This document shows, piece by piece, positions 1 through 5,484 of a DNA stretch of 5,512 nt (its first letter is position 1; each line of letters begins with the position of its first letter). The stretch is from Lachnospiraceae bacterium (GTDB taxonomy: Bacteria; Bacillota; Clostridia; Lachnospirales; Lachnospiraceae). The position numbers and the translations under genes were made by a program. The notes beneath the pieces are model-generated. The model was not told the DNA's origin, searched no databases, and was given only the letters and a program-made list of their open reading frames with translations. The stretch lies in the NCBI GenBank assembly GCA_900764225.1, contig CAAFNG010000187.1, forward strand, positions 1-5,512. Reading direction: 5' to 3'.

Positions 1-203
1 ATCGCTTTCTCTGCTGTTTTCTTATCAAAGCCTGCATATTTCATAAACTGTTCCAGAAGCGGCGGGCCTACAAAAACCTCCAGATCTTTCAGATCCGGTG
101 CTTCTACTCCAAGTTTCTCCAGTGCATACTGTACCGATTTCGTGATTCCCTCTCCAGATTCCGTCAAAGTTCCGTCCAGATCAAAAAAGATTACTTTATA
201 CAT
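1..203 (-). CDS. HAD-superfamily hydrolase, phosphoglycolate phosphatase/beta-PGM-like, 5' part only
   Basis: This is the N-terminal 67 codons of a haloacid-dehalogenase-type phosphatase; the rest lies beyond the window edge. The protein opens MYKVIFFDLDGTLTESGEG. D8 and D10 of the DLDGTL motif are the expected nucleophile and acid/base Asp of HAD motif I. The following helical region and the FVGPPLLEQF segment (about residues 47-56) belong to the cap that follows motif I in subfamily IA enzymes such as Gph, PgmB and the related 5'-nucleotidase-type proteins. The start is well supported: AGGAGG at 211-216 sits 7 nt before the ATG. The gene begins 56 nt after the stop of the exported-protein gene and has its own promoter candidate at 240-268, so it need not depend on the kinase transcript. 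Motifs II-IV are outside the window. The substrate cannot be told; HAD-IA proteins of this kind dephosphorylate many small sugar or nucleotide phosphates. Confidence 0.9.
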   Translation of the reverse strand, partial: MYKVIFFDLDGTLTESGEGITKSVQYALEKLGVEAPDLKDLEVFVGPPLLEQFMKYAGFDKKTAEKA

Positions 204-239
204 AAATTTTCCTCCTGTGCAAAATCAATAAGTACGCCT

Positions 240-268
240 ATTGTATCACTGTTTTTCTTTTATCGCAA
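240..268 (-). promoter_or_regulatory. Candidate sigma-A promoter for the HAD gene
   Basis: Read on the minus strand, TTGCGA (263-268) is followed after exactly 17 nt by TACAAT (240-245). A TG one base before the -10 makes an extended -10 (TGATACAAT). The match is 4/6 at -35 and 5/6 at -10. The -35 overlaps the last codons of the upstream exported-protein gene. Predicted transcription would begin near 233, giving a leader of about 30 nt that contains the AGGAGG site. No terminator hairpin separates the two genes, so readthrough from upstream is also possible. Confidence 0.55.
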
Positions 269-1276
269 TCTCAGAATCTTGTGATACAGTTTACCGGAAC
301 GAACATATACAAGAAGCTCTGCTTTCAGATCTTTGCCGGTTCCTTTCGGTACCTCTGCCTGGAATACCTTTCCCTGCCAGCACCAGTTACATTCTTTCCC
401 GTTGAGCCGAAAAGAAAGGATCTGCACAGGATCATCCTGCCCAATTTTGATACAAATCTTATCCCCCTGCAATCCTGCCTGAAAAGAAGGACATTTTTCT
501 CTATCCTTCTCTTTATCTGATGATGAAGCGTTTTTTTCACCTGTCTGATAATAGGATAATGCCATGTTTTGTTTATCTGTTTCATGATCTTTTATTTTAG
601 GGGAAATCTTCGGAATTGTACTTACCTTCTTCGCCGGTTCTGGTGAAAGCGTCGGTTTCGGCATAAAAGAAATTGGAGGTTTTGGTGTCTCAGGTATTGT
701 CAGCATTATACTGTTATCAGATTCCTGACTGCTATTCCTACCCATTTCATTGCTACTCCATATTTCATCTGCTTCTTCCGTTTGTATATTATCGTTCCCG
801 TTTTCGATTACAGCATTTCCATTTACACTATCACTTTCCTGGTATTCATAACTTTCGGCAGCCTCCATTCCAGAATCACCCGGTGTATTATCCTCCTGCC
901 CGTTGTTTTCAGAAAAATTATTCCCATCTCCGTTTTCCACTTCTGAAGTACTAACATCTTCTGTTATATCTGCTTCGTTTTCTGCACCCACACTGCTGTC
1001 GACATCTGTTGTATCTCTATCGGCTTCTGTAGGATTTTCCTCTGCGTCAGGACTCTGATCTTCCATAGTATCCATCGTATCCCAGTTTCCCGGAAGCTCT
1101 CCGGTTCCTTCTCCGATATCCATGTCAAATCCTCCGGTATCGTAGCTTACAACTGCATCAAATCCATAAGCAGGCATCGCACATTCCCGCATGAATCCCA
1201 GAAATGTCACATTCAGAAAAATTCCATATAATACTTTTTTCCAGTCAGGATTTCTTTTCTTCCTTATCCTTTTCAT
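260..1276 (-). CDS. Exported or membrane-anchored acidic protein of unknown function, coupled to the kinase gene
   Basis: I do not recognise this 338-residue protein. It has clear segments. A basic N-terminus (MKRIRKKRNPDWKK) and a hydrophobic stretch at 14-29 make a signal peptide or membrane anchor. Residues 51-190 form a low-complexity acidic region with 42 Asp/Glu, only two Arg and no Lys, rich in Ser, Thr, Asn and Gly. Residues 191-260 are Lys/Pro-rich, with ten prolines between 195 and 226. The C-terminal part, about 262-338, has alternating hydrophobic residues suggesting a small beta-sandwich, with Cys at 262, 275, 296 and 299 (CNWC). By analogy with other wall-spanning proteins, the middle could be a disordered stalk that displays the C-terminal domain; this is inference. 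The start overlaps the end of the kinase gene by 32 nt and has GGGAGG 6 nt upstream, so translational coupling is likely. C32 is not in a lipobox (preceded by M-R-E), so it is not an obvious lipoprotein. Confidence 0.85.
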   Translation of the reverse strand: MKRIRKKRNPDWKKVLYGIFLNVTFLGFMRECAMPAYGFDAVVSYDTGGFDMDIGEGTGELPGNWDTMDTMEDQSPDAEENPTEADRDTTDVDSSVGAENEADITEDVSTSEVENGDGNNFSENNGQEDNTPGDSGMEAAESYEYQESDSVNGNAVIENGNDNIQTEEADEIWSSNEMGRNSSQESDNSIMLTIPETPKPPISFMPKPTLSPEPAKKVSTIPKISPKIKDHETDKQNMALSYYQTGEKNASSSDKEKDREKCPSFQAGLQGDKICIKIGQDDPVQILSFRLNGKECNWCWQGKVFQAEVPKGTGKDLKAELLVYVRSGKLYHKILRLR

Positions 1277-2531
1277 TTATTTCCTCCCATAAAAGCAAAT
1301 TTCTTCCCTTTTCACCTTCCAGAACATCCTTTTTTTCCATTGACTGATAATTTCTCCACAATTTTCTGCTTGCATCTTTCTGACTCTTTCGAATCAGAAA
1401 CATTCCATACTCACCATAAGCATCCCGAAATTTTTCATCATACAAAAGAAGATTTTCATAATATAGTGCCGCTCGTTCCGGTTCTCCTTTGAGCTCTGCA
1501 TTCCAAGCCAGCAGAAGCTCGATCCGACGCTGCTTCATTTTTTCACGACAGACTTCTCTTAACTTTTGCAGTTTTTTCTCTGCTATCTGGCAGGAAGTCT
1601 TACGGACTTCTGAATCTTTTGGATAGTTTTCTGTTTCGTAATACAGATCTGTCACTTCTGAAACTGCTGACTCAAAATCCTCCTGTCTCAGGACAATCGC
1701 TGCCAAAGCAATCACACAGATCAGAAATCCTGTTCCAAAAGCTTCAAGAAAACGTTTTCGCCAGGTAACCGCACGATAACGAATTTCCAGTTTTTGAAGA
1801 ATTTTTTTGACTGTGCCCATATCCCTGTATCTGTATTTTTCCTGTTTTCCGGTACACCGGAACAGGAACCAGGCAAATTCCGGATAAATAAGAAGAAGCC
1901 GCTTTTTTCTTCTGGCAAGTACCCGGAGAGTTTTTCCCAAAGCATAAATATCACTTGCAGGGCTGATCCGTCCCTGATACTGTTCCGGTGCCGCATAGCC
2001 TCTCGTACCTTCCAAGCTTTGCCCTGTATTTCCGTAATCAGACATAGCACTTCCAAAATCCACAAGATATAGATGCCCGGTTTCACAGAGCATCAAATTA
2101 TCCGGCTTCAAGTCTCCATAACAAACCGCAGGCTTCCGGCTGTGAAGATATTCCATCACCTGTGCAGCTTCTATTCCCAAATGCAATATTTCTCTCATGG
2201 AAAAATTTTTTCCGTTGCGAAGCATCTCACCCAAAGACTGTCCCTGTATATATTCCATGATCAGATAGCAGAATTCTCTATCCTCTGCATAATCAACGAT
2301 CCTTGGTATAGCAGGATGCTCCAGCAGTCGCATCAGCTTTGCCTCTCTTTTTCCTGCAGCAGGTATTTCTTTTACTGCGCGGTACACCCCCAACTCCATG
2401 TCTCTGACCAGGTACAGACTGCCACCGCCTCCCCGCCCAATTCGTTCCATTACGCAGTAACGCCCTTTCAGAACTGTTCCAATCAGACAGATCACCTTCC
2501 TCTCATATTCTATTTTCATATGATGCTTCAT
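1245..2531 (-). CDS. Membrane Ser/Thr protein kinase (Hanks/PknB-like) with TPR-like external tail
   Basis: The 428-residue reading is a eukaryote-like protein kinase. The glycine loop is GRGGGGSLYLV (32-42), the ATP-anchoring Lys is K54 in AVK, and a likely alpha-C Glu is E63. The catalytic loop is YGDLKPDN (138-145) with D140, K142 and N145; DFG is at 158-160, and GTRGYAAPE at 175-183 ends the activation segment. All residues needed for catalysis are present, but the usual HRD arginine is Gly, making it a non-RD kinase. The C-lobe after DIYALG (194-199) is compact. A single transmembrane helix at about 264-281 follows a basic stretch (RYRAVTWRKR), so the kinase should be cytoplasmic and the tail external. 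Residues about 335-400 are amphipathic helices resembling a TPR unit (ALYYENLLLYDEKFRDAY), in place of the PASTA repeats of PknB. The ATG at 2531 lacks a visible Shine-Dalgarno; the true start may lie at residue 16 or 17, just before GTVLKGRY (see 2490-2501). Its substrates are unknown; the overlapping downstream gene is the obvious partner. Confidence 0.9.
   Translation of the reverse strand: MKHHMKIEYERKVICLIGTVLKGRYCVMERIGRGGGGSLYLVRDMELGVYRAVKEIPAAGKREAKLMRLLEHPAIPRIVDYAEDREFCYLIMEYIQGQSLGEMLRNGKNFSMREILHLGIEAAQVMEYLHSRKPAVCYGDLKPDNLMLCETGHLYLVDFGSAMSDYGNTGQSLEGTRGYAAPEQYQGRISPASDIYALGKTLRVLARRKKRLLLIYPEFAWFLFRCTGKQEKYRYRDMGTVKKILQKLEIRYRAVTWRKRFLEAFGTGFLICVIALAAIVLRQEDFESAVSEVTDLYYETENYPKDSEVRKTSCQIAEKKLQKLREVCREKMKQRRIELLLAWNAELKGEPERAALYYENLLLYDEKFRDAYGEYGMFLIRKSQKDASRKLWRNYQSMEKKDVLEGEKGRNLLLWEEINEKDKEEKKS
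1283..1288 (-). promoter_or_regulatory. Ribosome binding site of the exported-protein gene, inside the kinase gene
   Basis: GGGAGG on the minus strand lies 6 nt before the ATG at 1276 and is contained in the last codons of the kinase. It fixes the start of the downstream gene and shows that the 32-nt overlap is real rather than an over-extended start. Confidence 0.75.
2490..2501 (-). promoter_or_regulatory. Strong Shine-Dalgarno-like sequence inside the 5' end of the kinase reading frame
   Basis: AGGAAGGTGATC matches 10 of 12 positions of AAGGAGGTGATC, the complement of the 16S rRNA 3' end. It lies within codons 11-14 of the kinase as read from the ATG at 2531, which itself has no purine-rich site upstream. 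The in-frame codon best spaced for initiation, 8 nt after the core, is CTG at 2484-2486; ATT at 2481-2483 follows at 11 nt. Either would start the protein at (M)IGTVLKGRY or (M)GTVLKGRY, directly at the kinase domain. No in-frame ATG, GTG or TTG is suitably spaced. The match could also be chance. Confidence 0.4.
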
Positions 2532-2547
2532 TTATCATTTTGATTTC

Positions 2548-2564
2548 TATTGTCACAGACAATA
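2548..2564. repeat. Perfect 7-bp inverted repeat upstream of the kinase gene
   Basis: TATTGTC-ACA-GACAATA is a perfect inverted repeat of 7 bp arms around 3 bp. It begins 17 bp upstream of the ATG at 2531 and lies just downstream of the candidate -10. Size and symmetry fit a dimeric repressor site; in RNA it could also form a small hairpin in the leader. No regulator can be named. Confidence 0.4.
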
Positions 2565-2589
2565 TTTTGTTGGAAAATATTTATATTTT
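2561..2589. repeat. Three copies of ATATTTT: perfect 8-bp inverted repeat plus a direct copy
   Basis: AATATTTT at 2561-2568 and AAAATATT at 2574-2581 are perfect inverted copies around a 5-bp centre. A further direct copy, ATATTTTG, at 2583-2590 repeats 2562-2569 exactly at a 21-bp offset, which is two helical turns. The block covers the candidate -10 element of the kinase promoter. The A/T-rich composition raises the chance of coincidental symmetry, so this is only an operator candidate. Confidence 0.4.
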
Positions 2590-2602
2590 GATAGTGTTTC
2601 AA
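2574..2602 (-). promoter_or_regulatory. Weak sigma-A promoter candidate for the kinase operon
   Basis: On the minus strand TTGAAA (2597-2602, 5/6) is followed after 17 nt by TATTTT (2574-2579, 4/6). Transcription would start near 2567 and give a leader of about 36 nt to the ATG at 2531, or about 80 nt to the alternative start near 2486. The surrounding A/T richness makes other -10 choices possible. The inverted repeats around it suggest that it may be controlled. Confidence 0.35.
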
Positions 2603-2620
2603 TAAATGGATAAATTCCGG

Positions 2621-2635
2621 TGAATCCCGGATTCA
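2621..2635. repeat. Perfect 6-bp inverted repeat in the argS-kinase spacer
   Basis: TGAATC-CCG-GATTCA is a perfect inverted repeat with 6-bp arms and a 3-bp centre, about 20 bp upstream of the -35 candidate. An upstream activator or repressor site is possible, and so is chance. Confidence 0.3.
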
Positions 2636-2661
2636 GATAACTCAGATATGTATATATAATA

Positions 2662-2712
2662 CCCAGGGTGTGTCTGACAGGAATCTGTTCCTGCCAGACA
2701 ATATCCCTGTGG
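2662..2712 (-). terminator. Strong stem-loop after argS; possible non-canonical terminator
   Basis: The minus-strand RNA can form TGTCTGGCAGGAA-CAGA-TTCCTGTCAGACA (2671-2700). This is a 13-bp stem with a 4-nt loop; its only non-Watson-Crick pair is one G-U. On the plus strand the same position is an A-C mismatch, so the structure favours minus-strand transcripts. An outer helix pairs 2705-2709 with 2664-2668 (CAGGG/CCCTG), plus two more pairs beyond a bulge. It starts 21 nt after the argS stop. A classical U-tract is missing: the stem is followed by CACACCCTGGGTATTATATA. It may terminate weakly, protect the 3' end of the degV-argS message, or mark a processing point. Confidence 0.5.
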
Positions 2713-2733
2713 GCTTCAAAAAATTGTTTTCTC

Positions 2734-4500
2734 TTACATACGATCCGGTGCAGAGAATCCAAGAAGATCAATACTTGTCTCAAGCACTCTTCTTGTAAGC
2801 TGAAGAAGCTGAATGAAAGATTCCTTCTGTGCCTGATTCTCCTCGCTTAAGATCTTCGTTTCATGATAAAAACTGTTGAATGCGTTGGATACCTCATAAA
2901 TGTATGCACAGATCTTGTGCGGTGCTTTTTCCTCAAAAGCATTCTCAACCATTGCCGCAAAACCGGAAAGCTGAAGCATCAGGTTCTTCTCGCTTGCATT
3001 TACAGCCGGAAGGATCTTACCTGTACTTAAATCTCCGCCTTCCTGTACGTAACGGTTCAGGATGGATTTAATACGAACGATCGTATAAAGGATATAGGGA
3101 CCTGTATTTCCCTCAAAGGAGGTGAAACGGTCAACATCAAAGATATAATCCTTGGTAGCCTGGTTGGAAAGATCTCCGTATTTGATTGCGGAAAGACCTA
3201 CGATCTTGGCTGTTTCCTTGGCGTCTTTGTCTTTGACACTGCGGTTCTCCACGATCTTGCGGTACATCTCCTCATCGATGTCTGCGATCAGGTTCTCCAG
3301 ACGCATAACGCCGCCCTCTCTTGTCTTAAACGGCTTGCCGTCTTTTCCGTTCATGGTACCGAAACCAAGGAAGGAAAGCTTCGTCTCCGGCTTCACAAGA
3401 CCTGTTTTTCTTGCACAGCGGAATACCTGGATAAAATGCAGCTCCTGACGCTTATCAACAACGTAAAGGATCTCATCCGGCTGGAAAAGTTTCATACGCT
3501 CCACGATCGTCGCAAGATCTGTGGTTGTATAAAGGGATGCTCCGTCAGATTTCAGAAGCATACATGGCGGGATTTCCTTGGTGTCACTCTCTTCTTTTAC
3601 ATCTACAACGAGGGCACCCTGATCCTCATATGCAAAGCCACGTTTCTTCATATCCTCTACCATATCCGGGATATATGGCTGTGCATCGGACTCTTTTTTC
3701 CAGAGGTCAAAATCCACATTCAGGTTCGCGTAGTTTCTCTTCAGGTCTGTTACGGACACATTCATGATGTGGTTCCACAACGCCATATAACCTCTCTTAC
3801 CCTGCTGAAGAAGGTGAGTAGCCTCAAGCGCCTCATTACGGTATGCCTCATCCTCTTTGGACTTGCCGCTGGCACATGGATAGATCTCCTCCAGCTCGCT
3901 GATGGTAAACGGCGCTTCTGCCGGATACTCACCGGTAAAACTGTCATCAAAATATACAAGCTCCGGTTTTCTGTGTTTCAGCTCTGTGATGATCAGTCCC
4001 ATCTGAAGACCCCAGTCTCCAAGATGCACATCACCGATCACCTTATGTCCTACAAAACGTCCGATACGCTTAATACTCTCTCCGATGATCGCAGAACGAA
4101 GATGTCCTACGTGAAGCGGCTTGGCAACGTTTGGTCCGCCGTAATCAATGATAATGGTCTTCGGATTCTTGGCTGTCTCAACAGAAAGCTTCTCATCCTC
4201 TGCCATCTTATTCATATATTCTGCAACAAACTCCGGCTTCACATCCAGATTGATAAATCCAGGCTTTACAACCTCTGCCCTGGAAAATATCTCACTGTCT
4301 TTAAGCTGTGCTACCACATCATCCGCGATCATAAACGGTGCCTTGTGGTATGTCTTGGCACCGGCCATTGCACCATTGCACTGATACTCACATAAGTCCG
4401 GTCTGTTGGAAACAGTAACCTTACCGTATGCCGGATCATAGCCAGCTTTTTCAAATGCTGCGGAAAGCTCTTCCGCCATCTGTTCCATAATCTTCTTCAT
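2734..4500 (-). CDS. argS: Arginyl-tRNA synthetase (class I)
   Basis: A complete 588-residue cytoplasmic ArgRS, which ligates arginine to tRNA-Arg using ATP; unlike most synthetases, ArgRS needs bound tRNA to activate its amino acid. The N-terminal tRNA D-loop-recognition domain (about 1-110) contains SNRPDLCEYQCNGAMAGAK and INLDV. The HIGH signature is LHVGHLRS (129-136) after GGPNVAKP. GDWGLQMG (161-168) follows in the Rossmann fold. The KMSK-equivalent loop is GKPFKTREGG (388-397), the degenerate form usual for ArgRS. The anticodon-binding helical domain runs from about EGNTGPYILYTIVRIKSIL (463-481) to a C-terminus ending in DRM, close to the usual terminal Arg-Met. Length and motifs are normal. 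The start has GAGGAG at 4510-4515, 9 nt before the ATG. Only 39 nt separate it from the upstream DegV gene, so it is probably expressed from that promoter. The gap is too short for a T-box leader. Confidence 0.98.
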   Translation of the reverse strand: MKKIMEQMAEELSAAFEKAGYDPAYGKVTVSNRPDLCEYQCNGAMAGAKTYHKAPFMIADDVVAQLKDSEIFSRAEVVKPGFINLDVKPEFVAEYMNKMAEDEKLSVETAKNPKTIIIDYGGPNVAKPLHVGHLRSAIIGESIKRIGRFVGHKVIGDVHLGDWGLQMGLIITELKHRKPELVYFDDSFTGEYPAEAPFTISELEEIYPCASGKSKEDEAYRNEALEATHLLQQGKRGYMALWNHIMNVSVTDLKRNYANLNVDFDLWKKESDAQPYIPDMVEDMKKRGFAYEDQGALVVDVKEESDTKEIPPCMLLKSDGASLYTTTDLATIVERMKLFQPDEILYVVDKRQELHFIQVFRCARKTGLVKPETKLSFLGFGTMNGKDGKPFKTREGGVMRLENLIADIDEEMYRKIVENRSVKDKDAKETAKIVGLSAIKYGDLSNQATKDYIFDVDRFTSFEGNTGPYILYTIVRIKSILNRYVQEGGDLSTGKILPAVNASEKNLMLQLSGFAAMVENAFEEKAPHKICAYIYEVSNAFNSFYHETKILSEENQAQKESFIQLLQLTRRVLETSIDLLGFSAPDRM

Positions 4501-4539
4501 GTTCCAAAACTCCTCGAATCTTCATTTCTCTGTTATGAT

Positions 4540-5409
4540 TTATAATGTGACCTTTCTTGCACAGGCAACGGCAAGAGCACCGTGACCAATGTGGCAGGCA
4601 ACACTTAAGGAAAGAGGATCCATATGGATCTCCTGTCCCGGGAATACTTCCTGGATCTCTTTCTTAAATTCCTCTGCTTCTTCCGGGTTTCCTGCATAAG
4701 CAGCCTCAAGGCACATCTCGCCCTTCGCTACGAACTCCGGAAAACGTGTCTCCCAGTCCTTCTTCATGGCTTTAAGCATGGCACGCTTCGCCTGCTTCTT
4801 GCCACGGACCTTGGCATAAGCATCCAGCTTCTCTCCCTGGATTTGCAATACCGGCTTCAGGTTCAGAACTGTTCCGATCGCTGCTGCCGCCGGTGTGATT
4901 CTTCCGCCTTTCTTAAGGTATTTCAGAGTATCCAGTGTAATATAGATACTGGAATCAAATTTCTGATCAGTAAGGATTTTCTTGATCTCTGCTGCGCTCT
5001 TTCCAGCTTCCGCCAGCATCTTCGCATCCAGAACAGACTGTCTCTGTGTCACGGAAATTCTCTGGTTATCCACTACCAGAACACGTCCATCATAGTCTGT
5101 AGCCAGTCCCATTGCTGTAGAACAGGACGCACTGAGCCCGCTCGACATCGGGATATGTACGATCTCCTCATAATCTCTCAGAAGCTTATCCCAGAGATCA
5201 CAGAGTTCTGCCGGACTTGGCTGAGATGTTGATATCGGTTCATCCTGTTTTAGTTTCTCATAAAACTCTTCCTGTGTAAGAGTGACACCTTCCAGATACA
5301 TTTTTTCGTTAATAAAAAACGGCATTGGGATCACATAAACGCCCAGCTCTTCTGCCTGAGCCTGCGTGATGCCGCTGTTACTGTCAGTCACAATGGCGAT
5401 CTTGCCCAT
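4540..5409 (-). CDS. DegV-family fatty-acid-binding protein (FakB-like)
   Basis: The 289-residue protein has full DegV length and motifs: IAIVTDSNSGI at the N-terminus, ISTSQPS (59-65), a lipid-head-group loop PMSSGLSASCSTA (87-99), LKYLKKGGRI (162-171) and a C-terminal SVACHIGHGALAVA (269-281). In characterised FakB proteins the corresponding Thr, Ser and His hydrogen-bond the carboxylate of a bound fatty acid, and the protein hands it to the kinase FakA for phosphorylation, feeding exogenous fatty acids into phospholipid. Firmicutes carry several DegV paralogues, so whether this one works with FakA is inference; no FakA gene is in the window. One oddity is that the motif usually seen as HxGPG reads HIGHG (273-277), although the key His is kept. 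AGGAGG at 5418-5423 lies 8 nt before the ATG. The gene appears to lead a two-gene unit with argS. Confidence 0.95.
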   Translation of the reverse strand: MGKIAIVTDSNSGITQAQAEELGVYVIPMPFFINEKMYLEGVTLTQEEFYEKLKQDEPISTSQPSPAELCDLWDKLLRDYEEIVHIPMSSGLSASCSTAMGLATDYDGRVLVVDNQRISVTQRQSVLDAKMLAEAGKSAAEIKKILTDQKFDSSIYITLDTLKYLKKGGRITPAAAAIGTVLNLKPVLQIQGEKLDAYAKVRGKKQAKRAMLKAMKKDWETRFPEFVAKGEMCLEAAYAGNPEEAEEFKKEIQEVFPGQEIHMDPLSLSVACHIGHGALAVACARKVTL

Positions 5410-5441
5410 TTTCTCATCCTCCTATAAAAAGCCATAACGAT

Positions 5442-5470
5442 AGTGTATCATATTTTTTTCTGTACCACAA
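5442..5470 (-). promoter_or_regulatory. Candidate promoter of the degV-argS unit
   Basis: On the minus strand TTGTGG (5465-5470, 3/6) and TACACT (5442-5447, 4/6) are spaced by exactly 17 nt. A TG one base before the -10 gives the extended form TGATACACT. The weak -35 is compensated by the extended -10. The leader would be about 25-30 nt and contains the AGGAGG site. Confidence 0.45.
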
Positions 5471-5471
5471 T

Positions 5472-5484
5472 TGGAAATTTTCCA
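5472..5484. repeat. 13-bp palindrome abutting the -35 of the degV promoter
   Basis: TGGAAA-T-TTTCCA is perfectly symmetric and lies one base upstream of the -35 candidate. The position suits an activator or repressor of degV-argS. No known consensus is claimed. Confidence 0.35.

Noticed and set aside
1178..1192. Lipobox around C32 of the exported protein
   Set aside because: The residues before the Cys are M-R-E rather than a small/hydrophobic lipobox triplet, so lipid attachment is unlikely.
2073..2543. Plus-strand open frame opposite the kinase N-terminal half
   Set aside because: It is antisense to clear kinase motifs, and its product is Cys/His/Ser-rich with no fold signature, as expected for a shadow frame.
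2553..2783. Minus-strand open frame of 76 codons across the argS end and spacer
   Set aside because: It starts inside argS in another frame, and its course follows the hairpin and A/T-rich repeats; no ribosome site or homology is apparent.
3436..4395. Plus-strand open frame of 319 codons opposite argS
   Set aside because: It mirrors the codon pattern of argS, has no good ribosome site and no recognisable domain; argS is certain here.
4501..4539. T-box riboswitch before argS
   Set aside because: The gap is only 39 nt, far too short for a T-box stem I, antiterminator and terminator.
4624..5232. Plus-strand open frame opposite the DegV gene
   Set aside because: It lies entirely over conserved DegV motifs on the other strand and has a random-looking product.
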